64,000 nucleotides of DNA, taken from positions 11,718,001 to 11,782,000 of the forward strand of contig CP018627.1 of assembly GCA_002021875.1 (NCBI GenBank), given 5' to 3'. Every line of letters starts with the position of its first letter. Position 1 is the first letter of the stretch. The notes under the pieces were generated by a model. The model saw only the letters and a program-made list of their open reading frames with translations, was not told where the DNA came from and did not search any database. This DNA is from Streptomyces hygroscopicus. Its GTDB lineage: Bacteria; Actinomycetota; Actinomycetes; Streptomycetales; Streptomycetaceae. The position numbers and the translations under genes were made by a program. This document shows positions 20,264 through 29,143 of this stretch, in pieces.

Positions 20264-20914
20264 ATGGCACTCGACCGCGACCAACTCGCCGCCCGCGCCG
20301 CCCGTGAACTGCGGGACGGACAGTACGTCAACCTGGGCATCGGTCTTCCCACACTCATACCCAACCACCTCCCGGCCGACATCCACGTCGTGCTGCATTC
20401 CGAGAACGGCGTCCTGGGGGTCGGCCCCTACCCGGTGGACGGCACGGAGGATCCGGACCTGATCAACGCGGGCAAGGAGACGGTCACGCTGCGGAAGGGC
20501 GCCGCGTGCTTCGACTCCGCCTTCTCTTTCGGCATGATCCGCGCCGGGCGCATCGACGTGTCCGTGTTGGGCGCCATGCAGGTCTCGGCCCGAGGTGACC
20601 TGGCGAACTGGATGATCCCCGGGAAGATGGTCAAGGGGATGGGTGGGGCCATGGACCTGGTGCACGGGGCCCGCCGCCTGATCGTCGTCATGGAGCACAC
20701 CGCGAAGGACGGCACCTCGAAGATCGTCGACGAGTTGGCCCTGCCCGCCACGGGGCGCGGCGTGGTCAACCGCATCATCACGGACCTCGCCGTCATCGAC
20801 GTGACGGCCGAGGGCCTCACCCTGGTCGAACTCGCGCCCGGCGTCGGCGTGGACGACGTACAGGCGGTCACCGTGCCCGAGTTGCGCGTCCCGGCCGATA
20901 TCACGGCTCTGTGA
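20264..20914 (+). CDS. scoB: 3-oxoacid CoA-transferase subunit B
   Basis: The 216-residue beta subunit carries the catalytic glutamate in [14 protein letters not shown] (about residue 46) and the segments [17 protein letters not shown] and [19 protein letters not shown], all standard for SCOT-type enzymes. The Glu forms the enzyme-CoA thioester. It is co-transcribed with scoA and ends facing the convergent regulator gene. Full length for the family. Confidence 0.9.
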   Translation: MALDRDQLAARAARELRDGQYVNLGIGLPTLIPNHLPADIHVVLHSENGVLGVGPYPVDGTEDPDLINAGKETVTLRKGAACFDSAFSFGMIRAGRIDVSVLGAMQVSARGDLANWMIPGKMVKGMGGAMDLVHGARRLIVVMEHTAKDGTSKIVDELALPATGRGVVNRIITDLAVIDVTAEGLTLVELAPGVGVDDVQAVTVPELRVPADITAL

Positions 20915-21063
20915 TCCCGTGCGGGGCCGGATCCGGCGATCCGTCCCGCGAGTCCGGCCTGGAGCGGTCCGGGACCCGCCCCGAGCAGGTGCGCGACGCG
21001 TCATGGGACAGAGGCCCCACGGCCGGTGCCGGGCCGCTCCGGGTTTCCACGGAGTGAGGACCG

Positions 21064-23001
21064 CTACGGGCAGGCCTGGGAAACAAGGTGGATCCGCAGC
21101 GCGAGCTGGATCTCCAGCGCGCGTTCCGGGTGGTCCCAGTCCTGCCCCAGGAGCGCGGCGATCCGCTCGATCCGCTGCACCACGGTGTTGACGTGGACAT
21201 GTAGCAGGTCCTTGGCCCGGATGTGGCTGCCCTTCACGGCGAAATACGCCTGAAGCGTCCTGACCAGTTCGGTTCCCCTGCGTTCGTCCCACTCCAGGAC
21301 GGGGCCCAAGACCCTGTTGACGAAGCTTCCGGTGTCCTGTTCCTTGCCCAGGAGAACACCGAGGAAGCCCAGATCCGCGGCACAGGCACCATCACCGGTG
21401 AGGCCCAGCACGCGCATGGCGCCCAGACAGCGGCGGCCCTCGGCGTAGAAGCCGGGCAGGGCCGCCAGCCCCTGGCACGGTCCCGTGGCGACCACGCTGA
21501 CGGGTGTACCGAGCCCTTGGGAGAGATGTTCGGCGGCGGCGCGGGCGGCCTGACCGGGCGCTGTTCCGTCGTCGGGGACCAGCATGACCACGTGCTGCTC
21601 ATACTCGCAGCACAGGCCCTCGCGGCCGAAGAGGTACTGCTGGGCCCATGCAGTCAGCCTGCCGTCCGACTGCGTCTCGGGCTCGGCGACCAGCATCAGG
21701 TGCGGCCGGGTCAGGTCCACACCGAGCCGGTGCCCGCGTTCGGCGAGGAGCGCGGGATCGCGGCCCGCTCCCTCCAAGAGGTCGGTGAGCAGTTCGCCGC
21801 GCACGCGGTTCTCGGTTTCGACGACGGTACGGCGCAGCAGCAGGAGCAGCGCGGTGATGGTGCCGGTGCGCTCGAACAGCCGGCGGTCGGGGCCGTCGAG
21901 GTCCGGGCGCCCGCGGAAGGCGAGGCTCCCCAGCAGCTCCTGTCCGGCCAGGACGGCGCAGTACCAGCACTCGCCGTCGCGGACGGAGCGGCCCTCGGCA
22001 CGGGCACGGGTGACGGCTCTCAGGAGTGCGTCGGGATCCGGCGGACAGGCTCCCGCTTCGCCGCCCGCTTGGGCCAGCACGTCGCCGCGCGGGTCGAAGA
22101 TGGTCAGTCGGCCGCCGAGGAACTCAGCCACCGCGGCGGCCACTTCGGATACCTCCGAGCCGCGCAGTACGAGGTCGGTCAGCCGGTCGTGCGCTTCCGC
22201 GGCGCGCTGCGTGGATGCCGCGTGTTCCTGGATGACGGCGTTGGCCTCGGTGAGTTCCGCCGCGGCGTTCTTGGCATCGGCGAGCGCCCTGGCGGTGTCG
22301 ATCGCGATGGCGGCGTGCGCGGCGAGCGAGCTGAGCAGGGCCACCTCGTCCGGGGAGAAGCCGCGGGGGCCGCGGTCGGCCGCGAACAGGACACCGATGA
22401 CATGGTGATCCCCGGCCGGGCCCGAGCCGAGGAGCAGCGGCACGCCGAGGATGGCGACGAGACCTTCGTCCAGGACTCCATGGTCGATGGTCTGGGTGTG
22501 CTGGAACCGTTCGTCTCTGCGGTAGTCCGGGGATGCGTAGGGACGCATGGTCTGGGCCACCAGCCCGCCCAGGCCCTCGCCCAGCTTGAGCCTGAGCTGT
22601 TGAAAGGCGAGAGAGACCGAGCCGTCGGTGACCCGCATAAAGGTGTCCTGGGCGGCCTCGTCCACCAGGGTGAGGTAGGCGGTGTCCGTCCCCAACAGGG
22701 TTCTGGCGCGCCGCACGATCGAGTGCAGTACCGCGTCGAGGTCACGCAGGGCGGCCAGATCGCCGGCGGTGTCGAACAGCGCCGTGAGTTCGGCTTCGCG
22801 GCGGCGTTGGCGATGGAGCACCCGCCTGACCCCGAGGGCGGTGGAGACGGCCCGGTCGATCTCCTTGAGCTCGTGGTCGTCGATGCCGTCGGCGCGGGCG
22901 CGCGAGGCCACCGCCGTCAACTGTTCGGCGGAGGCGTCCGTGGCCAGTAACTCCATCAGGTGTCGTAGGGCGGCGGTGGAAAGCACAGTGGTCTGCGACA
23001 T
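21064..23001 (-). CDS. GAF-domain CdaR/PucR-family transcriptional activator
   Basis: The 645-residue protein has a helical N-terminus (1-90), a GAF domain (about 95-250: TAYLTLVDEAAQDTFMRVTD, VPLLLGSGPAGDHHVIGVL), a coiled segment, a second sensory region and a C-terminal PucR-type helix-turn-helix (HVHVNTVVQRIERIAALLGQ). Such regulators activate catabolic genes of hydroxy acids and amino acids in actinobacteria. It lies between scoAB (convergent) and the 3-hydroxybutyrate dehydrogenase gene (same strand, 81 bp upstream), so it is the likely local regulator of the 3-hydroxybutyrate locus. The effector is not deducible. Confidence 0.85.
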   Translation of the reverse strand: MSQTTVLSTAALRHLMELLATDASAEQLTAVASRARADGIDDHELKEIDRAVSTALGVRRVLHRQRRREAELTALFDTAGDLAALRDLDAVLHSIVRRARTLLGTDTAYLTLVDEAAQDTFMRVTDGSVSLAFQQLRLKLGEGLGGLVAQTMRPYASPDYRRDERFQHTQTIDHGVLDEGLVAILGVPLLLGSGPAGDHHVIGVLFAADRGPRGFSPDEVALLSSLAAHAAIAIDTARALADAKNAAAELTEANAVIQEHAASTQRAAEAHDRLTDLVLRGSEVSEVAAAVAEFLGGRLTIFDPRGDVLAQAGGEAGACPPDPDALLRAVTRARAEGRSVRDGECWYCAVLAGQELLGSLAFRGRPDLDGPDRRLFERTGTITALLLLLRRTVVETENRVRGELLTDLLEGAGRDPALLAERGHRLGVDLTRPHLMLVAEPETQSDGRLTAWAQQYLFGREGLCCEYEQHVVMLVPDDGTAPGQAARAAAEHLSQGLGTPVSVVATGPCQGLAALPGFYAEGRRCLGAMRVLGLTGDGACAADLGFLGVLLGKEQDTGSFVNRVLGPVLEWDERRGTELVRTLQAYFAVKGSHIRAKDLLHVHVNTVVQRIERIAALLGQDWDHPERALEIQLALRIHLVSQACP

Positions 23002-23082
23002 GGAACGAACCTCGGGGAGGGCGGGTGCGCGCGGCTCGATCCGCCCGCACCCGCAGGCATGGCGATTCGGGTCACGGGACGG

Positions 23083-23901
23083 TCAGTGCGCGGTCCAGCC
23101 ACCGTCCAGGGGCAGCGAGGCGCCGGTGACGAAGCCGGCGCTCTCGGAACACAGCCACAGCACCGCGGAGGCGACCTCCTCCGGCTCGATGAGGCGTTTG
23201 ATGGCGCTGCGCTCCAGCATGATCTTCTCCAGTACTTCCGACTCCGCGATGCCGTGCGAGCGGGCCTGGTCGGCGAGCTGGGCCTCGACCAAGGGGGTGC
23301 GGACGTACCCGGGGTTCACGCAGTTCGACGTGACGCCATGGGGCGCCCCCTCCAGGGCGGCCACCTTGCTCAGCCCTTCCATCGCGTGCTTGGCGGTCAC
23401 GTAGGCGCCTTTGAAGGCCGAGGCCCGCAGGCCGTGTACGGAGGAGAGGTTCACGATGCGGCCCCACCCCCGCGCGTACATGTGGGGAAGAGCGCGCCGG
23501 ATGATATGGAACGGCGCCTCGACCATGATCTTCTGGATGAGGGCGAAACGGTCCGGTGGGAACTCGTGCAGCGGCGCGACGTGCTGGAGCCCGGCATTGT
23601 TGACGACGATGTCGATGGCGGTGGGGAGGGCGTCGATGGCTGTCGGGTCGGAGAGGTCGGTCACGCAAGGGCTGCCGCCGATCTCCTCGGCCACCCGCTC
23701 GGCGGCTTCCTTGGCCAGATCGACGACGTACACGAAGGCCCCGGCGTCGGCGAGGGCGACGGCACAAGCCCGTCCGATGCCACTCGCCGCGCCGGTCACC
23801 AGGGCGCTGCGCCCTTGCAGGAACTGGCTTGCGGGGACGACGGATGCGTCAAGGCCGGCGTGCCGGGCAGCGTCGCCCTCGGTGGTGCGGGTGGTGTCCA
23901 T
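23083..23901 (-). CDS. bdh: 3-hydroxybutyrate dehydrogenase (SDR family)
   Basis: The 272-residue short-chain dehydrogenase has the NAD motif TGAASGIGRA, NNAG and the Ser-Tyr-Lys triad in NLSSVHGLRASAFKGAYVTA (YVTAK). HVAPLHEFP after NNAGLQ and the C-terminal LPLDGGWTA are typical of D-3-hydroxybutyrate dehydrogenases, which oxidise D-3-hydroxybutyrate to acetoacetate. ATG 23901 was chosen; an upstream GTG would add nine residues. Its product is the substrate of the CoA-transferase encoded by 19,499-20,914, giving a short complete pathway to acetoacetyl-CoA. Confidence 0.88.
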   Translation of the reverse strand: MDTTRTTEGDAARHAGLDASVVPASQFLQGRSALVTGAASGIGRACAVALADAGAFVYVVDLAKEAAERVAEEIGGSPCVTDLSDPTAIDALPTAIDIVVNNAGLQHVAPLHEFPPDRFALIQKIMVEAPFHIIRRALPHMYARGWGRIVNLSSVHGLRASAFKGAYVTAKHAMEGLSKVAALEGAPHGVTSNCVNPGYVRTPLVEAQLADQARSHGIAESEVLEKIMLERSAIKRLIEPEEVASAVLWLCSESAGFVTGASLPLDGGWTAH

Positions 23902-24126
23902 GGCCGTCACGGTAGGCAGCGGGCCCACCCCCGGACATGGTGCGGGACGCCACGTTCGAAGCGGTCAGGGTGGCCACGTCCCACACGGGGAGCGCGCACG
24001 TTGCGGTGTGGCGGCCTGACGCGGCCATGTGCCCGGTTTCGCCGGCAGGGCACGTTCCGACCCCCTGTCCAAGGCTTTCACCACACTGCCCCGTTCGGCT
24101 CACACGTCGGGCGAGGGCTACCTTGA

Positions 24127-25701
24127 TCACTCCGACCGCGTGGACCGGTCCCCGCGTCGGCGTCCGAGCGCCACCTTCACCGCGCGCCGGACCGGCCGGC
24201 GCAGCCGCCCCATCGCGGCGCCGCCCATGCGCGTCTTCTTTTCGTGGGACGCGGGCCCCGCGCGCTCTGCGCGTGCGGGGCGGACCGCGAGGGAGCCCGC
24301 GCCACGACGGCGCTCCTCGGACGCGGTCTCGTGGTCCGCGGGACACGCATCCCGTCGCCGTCGCTCATGGGCCCCGAGCCACACGGCGAGGATCACACAG
24401 GTGGCCATGCATCCCAGGGCGGTGATCTGCAATGCGGTGTCGGAGGCCGCTTCCGAACCCACGCCGCGTTTCTGGTCGGCGACAGCCCCGGCCAGGGCAA
24501 CACCGAGGCCCGCCGCCACCGTGATGACCGTCTTGGTGACTCCGGACGCCTCCCCGGCCCGCTCCGGTCTGATCACACCCTGGGTGGCGACGAGGGTCAG
24601 TGAGTTGGCCATCCCGAGAACCACTCCGCCCACGGTGGCCGCGACCAGATACACACCGAGCGATGAGGACCAGGCCAGGCACGCGAGGACGACGGCTTCC
24701 GCGCCGAGGCAGATGGTCATCACGCGTACCGCGGCGGGTGGTGGCACACGGCCGGCGATCGGACCGGCGAGTGCCATGGCCAGTGCCGGGGCGAGGAAGG
24801 CGATGCCCGCCACGGCGACGGACAGGTCCCACTGCCCCTGGAGCGTCAGGGGCACGACGAACAGGAACATGACCGTCGCGGTGTTGGCGACGGCCCCGGC
24901 GAGCGTCAGCGCCACGTAGGGCCCGTTGCGGAAGAGCGTGAGCTCGACCAGCGGGCTCGCCGCCACCCGTTCATGCCGTACGAACCAGGTCAGCAGGGCC
25001 GCCGCGGCGGCCAGGCCGGCCAGGATGACGGGCCACTGCCAGTGGCGGCCGCGATCGACGACGACGGCAAGGGTGACGAGCGCGGCTGTCGCGGTGGCCA
25101 GCCCGCGCCAGTCGACCCTCCGGGGCGCGCTGGTGTCATAGCTCTCGGCGGTACGCGAGGCCCATGCCGCGCCCAGCGCGGCGAAGGGGACGTTGAGCCA
25201 GAACACCGCCCTCCAGGACACCGCGTCGGTGAGGGCACTGCCGATGAACGGGCCGCAGGCGGTGGCGATTCCGCCGATGCCCAGCGCCCGGCCGGTGGCT
25301 CGGCCTCGCAGTTCGCTGGGGTAGACGTTCGTCAGCAGGGACAGACCCACCGGCATGACCATCGCGGCCCCCGCCCCCTGGGCCACCCGGGCGCCGACCA
25401 GGACGTGCAGCGTCGGGGCGAGCGCGCAGACCAGGGACGACGCGCCGAAGACGGCGAGGCCCTGGATCAGCAGGCGTCGCCGTCCGAACAGGTCGCCGAG
25501 GCGTCCGGCACCCAGCATGAGGGTCCCGGTGGACAGCAGATACGCGCTGGTCACCCATTGCAGGCCGGCGCCTCCGGCGTGGAGATCGCGACCGATCTGC
25601 GGCAGGGCCAGGTTCAGGGCGAACGCGTCGAGCTGGATGCAGAACACGCCCACGGACATGGCCAGCAGGGCCCATCGTCTGGTGGTGGGTGTCGATGTCA
25701 C
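24127..25701 (-). CDS. bcmT: DHA2-type MFS exporter, candidate bicyclomycin transporter
   Basis: The 524-residue protein is a major facilitator drug:H+ antiporter with about 14 helices: DAFALNLALPQIGRDL in the first helix, the loop motif GRLGDLFGRRRLLI and VGARVAQGAGAAMVMPVGLS in motif C. The last 70 residues are Arg-rich and probably cytoplasmic. GTG 25701 follows GAAGGAGG by 11 nt. It is divergent from the cyclodipeptide synthase operon; described bicyclomycin clusters include an MFS exporter gene, so a role in export and self-protection is likely. The alternative is an unrelated multidrug exporter, because 795 bp separate it from bcmA. Confidence 0.75.
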   Translation of the reverse strand: MTSTPTTRRWALLAMSVGVFCIQLDAFALNLALPQIGRDLHAGGAGLQWVTSAYLLSTGTLMLGAGRLGDLFGRRRLLIQGLAVFGASSLVCALAPTLHVLVGARVAQGAGAAMVMPVGLSLLTNVYPSELRGRATGRALGIGGIATACGPFIGSALTDAVSWRAVFWLNVPFAALGAAWASRTAESYDTSAPRRVDWRGLATATAALVTLAVVVDRGRHWQWPVILAGLAAAAALLTWFVRHERVAASPLVELTLFRNGPYVALTLAGAVANTATVMFLFVVPLTLQGQWDLSVAVAGIAFLAPALAMALAGPIAGRVPPPAAVRVMTICLGAEAVVLACLAWSSSLGVYLVAATVGGVVLGMANSLTLVATQGVIRPERAGEASGVTKTVITVAAGLGVALAGAVADQKRGVGSEAASDTALQITALGCMATCVILAVWLGAHERRRRDACPADHETASEERRRGAGSLAVRPARAERAGPASHEKKTRMGGAAMGRLRRPVRRAVKVALGRRRGDRSTRSE

Positions 25702-26496
25702 TGCGACCCCGGCCTCCTTCCTCACGCTGCGGCGGCAGCATCGTTGGGAACATCCGCACGGCTGTGCGGCGGTTGCGGTGCTGTTGGCGGAGGGGGAGGG
25801 CGCAGCCAGAGGTCGCCCCTGGACAGGGGGCGCCGCTGCTCGAGGAGGGGGATGCGAGACCCGCAAGAGTGGAGACGTCCATGGAGACGCCGCAGAACGC
25901 CGCATCGCATGGGGCGGGCAACGCGGGCCCGCCGCTCGCCGAGCGGCTGAGGAACTCACCGTAACCGACACCGAACCGCTTGCCAACCTCGTTCCGGCGG
26001 ACGCGGAAGCCGATACGGATGCCATGTGAGGTGTTCGGCCATCACCGACGCGGTCCTGGCCCGCTCGCTCGCCGGGTTCCCCGTGCGCTCTGCCGCCCGG
26101 TGGCATGTCGTCGTGCGTCCGCCACTCGTACGGCAAAAGCCCAGTTCATCGCCTGTCATATGTGCTTGGCACGGGGTGGTGTCACGCGCGTGCCCACTCC
26201 CGGCGCGGCGAGGCCGCCGCCGCGCCCCGCGCCCCGCCATGCCTGTGCCCATGACCCCGCCGTGACCTGCGTATTTCCTTTGGGGACGAGAGTTGATGAG
26301 TCATCAGGCCGAATTCAGTGCCCTGCCATTGGCTGACTCCGTGGCCGCCTGCTAACAATTTTTAGCGGCCTCCGGGTGCGATCCGTGGAGGTCTCGGAGA
26401 CATGCCCACTTTCCTGGGCCATGTCAGGCTGCGCGTACATCCCAAAGAGAAGCCGAGAGTGATCCCTGCACTTAGCGACGAACTCAGGCGGATGCA
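25702..26496. promoter_or_regulatory. 795-bp divergent region between exporter and bcm operon
   Basis: I find no convincing gene. The part nearest bcmA (26,280-26,496) is noticeably AT-richer and holds two inverted repeats: GGCCGC at 26343-26348 with GCGGCC at 26365-26370 (inner GCTAA / TTAGC), and GACATGCCC at 26399-26407 with GGGCCATGTC at 26416-26425. They lie 70-150 bp before bcmA and could be operator or leader hairpins. The ribosome site before bcmA (AGGCGG) is weak. Confidence 0.45.
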
Positions 26497-27243
26497 ATGG
26501 TGTTGGACACGCAAGTGATCTCTTCCCCCCGTCGACAGGTGGAGCCGACGCGCAGGACGCGCTACAAGGCAGAAATAGCATCGGTCTCCCCCGCAACCAG
26601 CAGAACCACTTTCGAGCGGCACGACACATGCTTTCTCGGTGTCAGCCTCGAGAACAGCAACTTCACCACCGCGAAACTCGCGGGCATGGTCAAGTGGATC
26701 TCCCGGAGATTCGTCCGCTGCACCGTGCTCATCGGTGACAGCATTCATCGGCTCACGCTGGAATCGACCTGTGGAATGGCGCCAGAAGAGGCCCTGGAGC
26801 AGGCACTGGAACTCGGTCGGCAGTTCGTCGAAAGCGAACGGACGGTATTTGAAGAGTATGGCGCATCGACCGACTTCACCTTCCTGAACTGCAGTGATGT
26901 GCAGCGCTGTCGTGAGTTCGCCGAGTTCCACGACGAGTTGAGGGCGTTCTTCGCCAAGGACGAGATGTTTCGCTCGTCGGTGGAGTCGTTCGGCCGCGCC
27001 TATCACCGCAAGCGCTCTCATGGAATCAGTGGGGCCGAGTGGGAAAACCGTATCAGGGCGTCCAGTGAGTACTTCCTGGAAGAATTCTCCATCTTCGCCT
27101 GTCTCAAGCGGCAGGGACTTCCGGTCATGGTGTATCCAGGATCCTTCAGTACGCTCTCCGAGATAGCGAGAGGGGAACATCCGGGAGCACCGGAAGAGCT
27201 ACGTGATCTCGTCGTCGTGTCCCTCCATCTGAAAGGCCGGTGA
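26497..27243 (+). CDS. bcmA: tRNA-dependent cyclodipeptide synthase (BcmA)
   Basis: The 248-residue protein is a cyclodipeptide synthase, which joins two aminoacyl-tRNAs into a diketopiperazine. The catalytic serine is S50 in FLGVSLENSNF; the helix VKWISRRFVRCTVLIGDSIH follows, and Y192 and E196 in SSEYFLEEFSIF match the Tyr-x-x-x-Glu that binds the first aminoacyl group. VMVYPGSF near residue 210 carries a Tyr-Pro pair, as in the XYP subfamily. In bicyclomycin producers this enzyme makes cyclo(L-Ile-L-Leu); the identity here rests on the downstream gene order. GC content at the start is lower than in the neighbours. The stop overlaps the control region of bcmB, so the genes are one operon. 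Confidence 0.92.
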   Translation: MVLDTQVISSPRRQVEPTRRTRYKAEIASVSPATSRTTFERHDTCFLGVSLENSNFTTAKLAGMVKWISRRFVRCTVLIGDSIHRLTLESTCGMAPEEALEQALELGRQFVESERTVFEEYGASTDFTFLNCSDVQRCREFAEFHDELRAFFAKDEMFRSSVESFGRAYHRKRSHGISGAEWENRIRASSEYFLEEFSIFACLKRQGLPVMVYPGSFSTLSEIARGEHPGAPEELRDLVVVSLHLKGR

Positions 27244-27245
27244 GC

Positions 27246-28238
27246 ATGGAAACAACGCCTCGTGCACTGGCTCCGGAGATACGCCGGGGGAAGATATACA
27301 AGGACGTCTACGCGAAGCGTTCGCCTGGTCTTTCGGCCTTCGGTGAAGCGCGTCTCGAAAAAGCCAGGATGTCGAGCGGGGAGCTGTCCTTCGTGGATTC
27401 CGGTGCGCGGGATCAGGCATTCCGTGACGGAGTCTTCTTCTTGGAGATCCCTGCCGAGATCGACGTTTCGGCCGGTGACGCGTTCGCCGAGCAGTTCTAC
27501 CGCGGGCCGTCCACCGCCCCGTACGGCCGGTTCCGCACCCTCGGCAGCGACCGCTTCGGGGACCCGCTGCTCGGCTTCCACCAGCGGATCAACCAGATCG
27601 AGCAGTTCCTTCTGGAACGGCGCTTCTGGGCCACTGACTATCCGCGAGAGATCGCCGCCCTCGGCGAGGCGCTCACTCGGCTGTCGGAGCAGGTGCTGTG
27701 CTCCGTGCTGCGCCACGTGGGCATACCCGAGCAGGACTGGGCGCGGGCGACCGGCGGCTGCTCGCGGTCCGAGGGCGCGTACCACCTGACATTCAATCAC
27801 TACCGGCCCGCCCACGAGGACATCGGCCTCAGCTCCCACAAGGACGACGGCTACCTCACCATCCTGCGGACCACGTCCCCAGGTCTGGAGGTCGCCCGCG
27901 GCGACCACTGGGAGGTCGTGCCGGCCGACCCGGACTGTTTCGTCATCAACTTCGGCCTGGCCATGGAAATCCTCACCTCGGCCGGCGACACACCCGTCGC
28001 GGCGATCATGCACCGGGTCGCGCGCCAGCGGGAGGACCGGTCGAGCTATGGGCACTTCGCCTCCAGCGGCTGTCTGCCCGGTCAGGACCAGGGCATCTAC
28101 CGCTACGTCCAGGGCGCCGGCCTGGTACGCGTCTGTGGGTCGCGTGAGCTCATCGACGAGAACGACTACGAGATCTACGCCGGTACCGAGGCCCCGAACG
28201 CGTCCGCCCGCACCACCGGGAAGGGTGACCGCGAATGA
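27246..28238 (+). CDS. bcmB: 2OG-Fe(II) oxygenase, first of five paralogues (BcmB)
   Basis: A 330-residue member of the isopenicillin-N-synthase-like 2-oxoglutarate/iron oxygenases. Iron ligands are His-x-Asp in SSHKDDGYLTIL and the distal His in AAIMHRVARQ, with an RSSYGHF segment for 2OG binding. The N-terminal half has the pattern shared by all five paralogues: DQAFRDGVFFLEIP, VSAGDAFAEQFY and FNHYRP before the iron site. By position it is bcmB, reported to act in forming the bicyclic ring; that role is from memory and not visible here. I chose ATG 27246; an in-frame GTG at 27240 overlaps the bcmA stop. Confidence 0.9.
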   Translation: METTPRALAPEIRRGKIYKDVYAKRSPGLSAFGEARLEKARMSSGELSFVDSGARDQAFRDGVFFLEIPAEIDVSAGDAFAEQFYRGPSTAPYGRFRTLGSDRFGDPLLGFHQRINQIEQFLLERRFWATDYPREIAALGEALTRLSEQVLCSVLRHVGIPEQDWARATGGCSRSEGAYHLTFNHYRPAHEDIGLSSHKDDGYLTILRTTSPGLEVARGDHWEVVPADPDCFVINFGLAMEILTSAGDTPVAAIMHRVARQREDRSSYGHFASSGCLPGQDQGIYRYVQGAGLVRVCGSRELIDENDYEIYAGTEAPNASARTTGKGDRE

Positions 28239-29143
28239 CCACCGGGGCGATGACACTCCAACGTGCGTCGGTGCGGGGGACGGGCCTCGCGTTCGGCACC
28301 GAGGACGGCCTGTCCAAGGCGCTCGCGGACGGCTGCTTCCTGCTCGCCGTACCCGCCGGGTGCGACCCCGGGCCCGGCATCACCCTGTGCCGGGAGTTCT
28401 ACCGCGCTCCCGAGGACGGCCCCGAGGCGACCCGGCCCTATCGCGGCTTCCGGGCGCTGGAGGGGGTCTACTTCGACCGGGAGCACTTCCAGACCGAGCA
28501 TGTGCTCATCGACGGCCCCGGACGCCGCCGCCACTTCCCCCCGGAACTCATCGCCATGACCGAGCGGATAAGCGAACTCACGCTGCTGGTGCTGCGGTGC
28601 GCGATGGCCGACCTGGGCATCGCCACGCACCTGTGGAGCGAGATCACCGGCGGGGCCGTCGACGGACGGGGCACACACTGGTTCGCGGCCAATCACTACC
28701 GCTCCGATCGGGCCCAACTGGGCTGCGCGCCGCACAAGGACACCGGATTCGTGACCGTCCTCTACAACGAGGAGCCGGGCCTCGAAGCCTTTGTGAACGA
28801 CGTCTGGGTACCCATCGATCCAGTGTCCGGCCACTTCGTGGTGAACTTCGGTGGGGCGTTCGAGTTGCTCACCGCCGCCCTGAGCCGGCCGGTGCACGCC
28901 ATCCTGCACCGGGTCCGGCAGTGCACCCCGGAACCCGGAGCGGCCGACCGCTTCTCGTTCGCGGCCTTCGCCAACCCGCCCGCCACCGGGAATCTCTACC
29001 AGGTCCGCCGGGACGGTTCCGCCGCGGCGGTGCGCAGCTCCGAGGACTTCCTGCGAGAGTTCAACGAACACACCTGGTCCGACCGGCACACCGACTTCGG
29101 GATCGCCCGGTCCGTCGGCGCGGGCAGGGGTGAGCGGTCGTGA
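28235..29143 (+). CDS. bcmC: 2OG-Fe(II) oxygenase, second paralogue (BcmC)
   Basis: The 302-residue protein has the same architecture as the other four: DGLSKALADGCFLLAVPAG, a FNHYRx-like element as ANHYRSDRAQ, the iron site HKDTGFVTVL and the distal His in HAILHRVRQC. Its ATG overlaps the bcmB stop (ATGA) and its stop overlaps the P450 start. By gene order it is bcmC, one of the hydroxylases acting on the cyclo(Ile-Leu) side chains. The reaction site cannot be read from sequence. Confidence 0.9.
   Translation: MTTGAMTLQRASVRGTGLAFGTEDGLSKALADGCFLLAVPAGCDPGPGITLCREFYRAPEDGPEATRPYRGFRALEGVYFDREHFQTEHVLIDGPGRRRHFPPELIAMTERISELTLLVLRCAMADLGIATHLWSEITGGAVDGRGTHWFAANHYRSDRAQLGCAPHKDTGFVTVLYNEEPGLEAFVNDVWVPIDPVSGHFVVNFGGAFELLTAALSRPVHAILHRVRQCTPEPGAADRFSFAAFANPPATGNLYQVRRDGSAAAVRSSEDFLREFNEHTWSDRHTDFGIARSVGAGRGERS

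Noticed and set aside
19454..21292. A 612-codon open frame on the minus strand across the CoA-transferase genes
   Set aside because: It is the antisense shadow of scoA and scoB, whose plus-strand products carry the SENG and GGFGLCGIP motifs; the minus-strand product is Arg/Gly/His-rich without family features.
21064..23001. A two-component histidine kinase
   Set aside because: The GAF domain suggested a sensor, but there are no H, N or G boxes; the C-terminus is a PucR-type helix-turn-helix.
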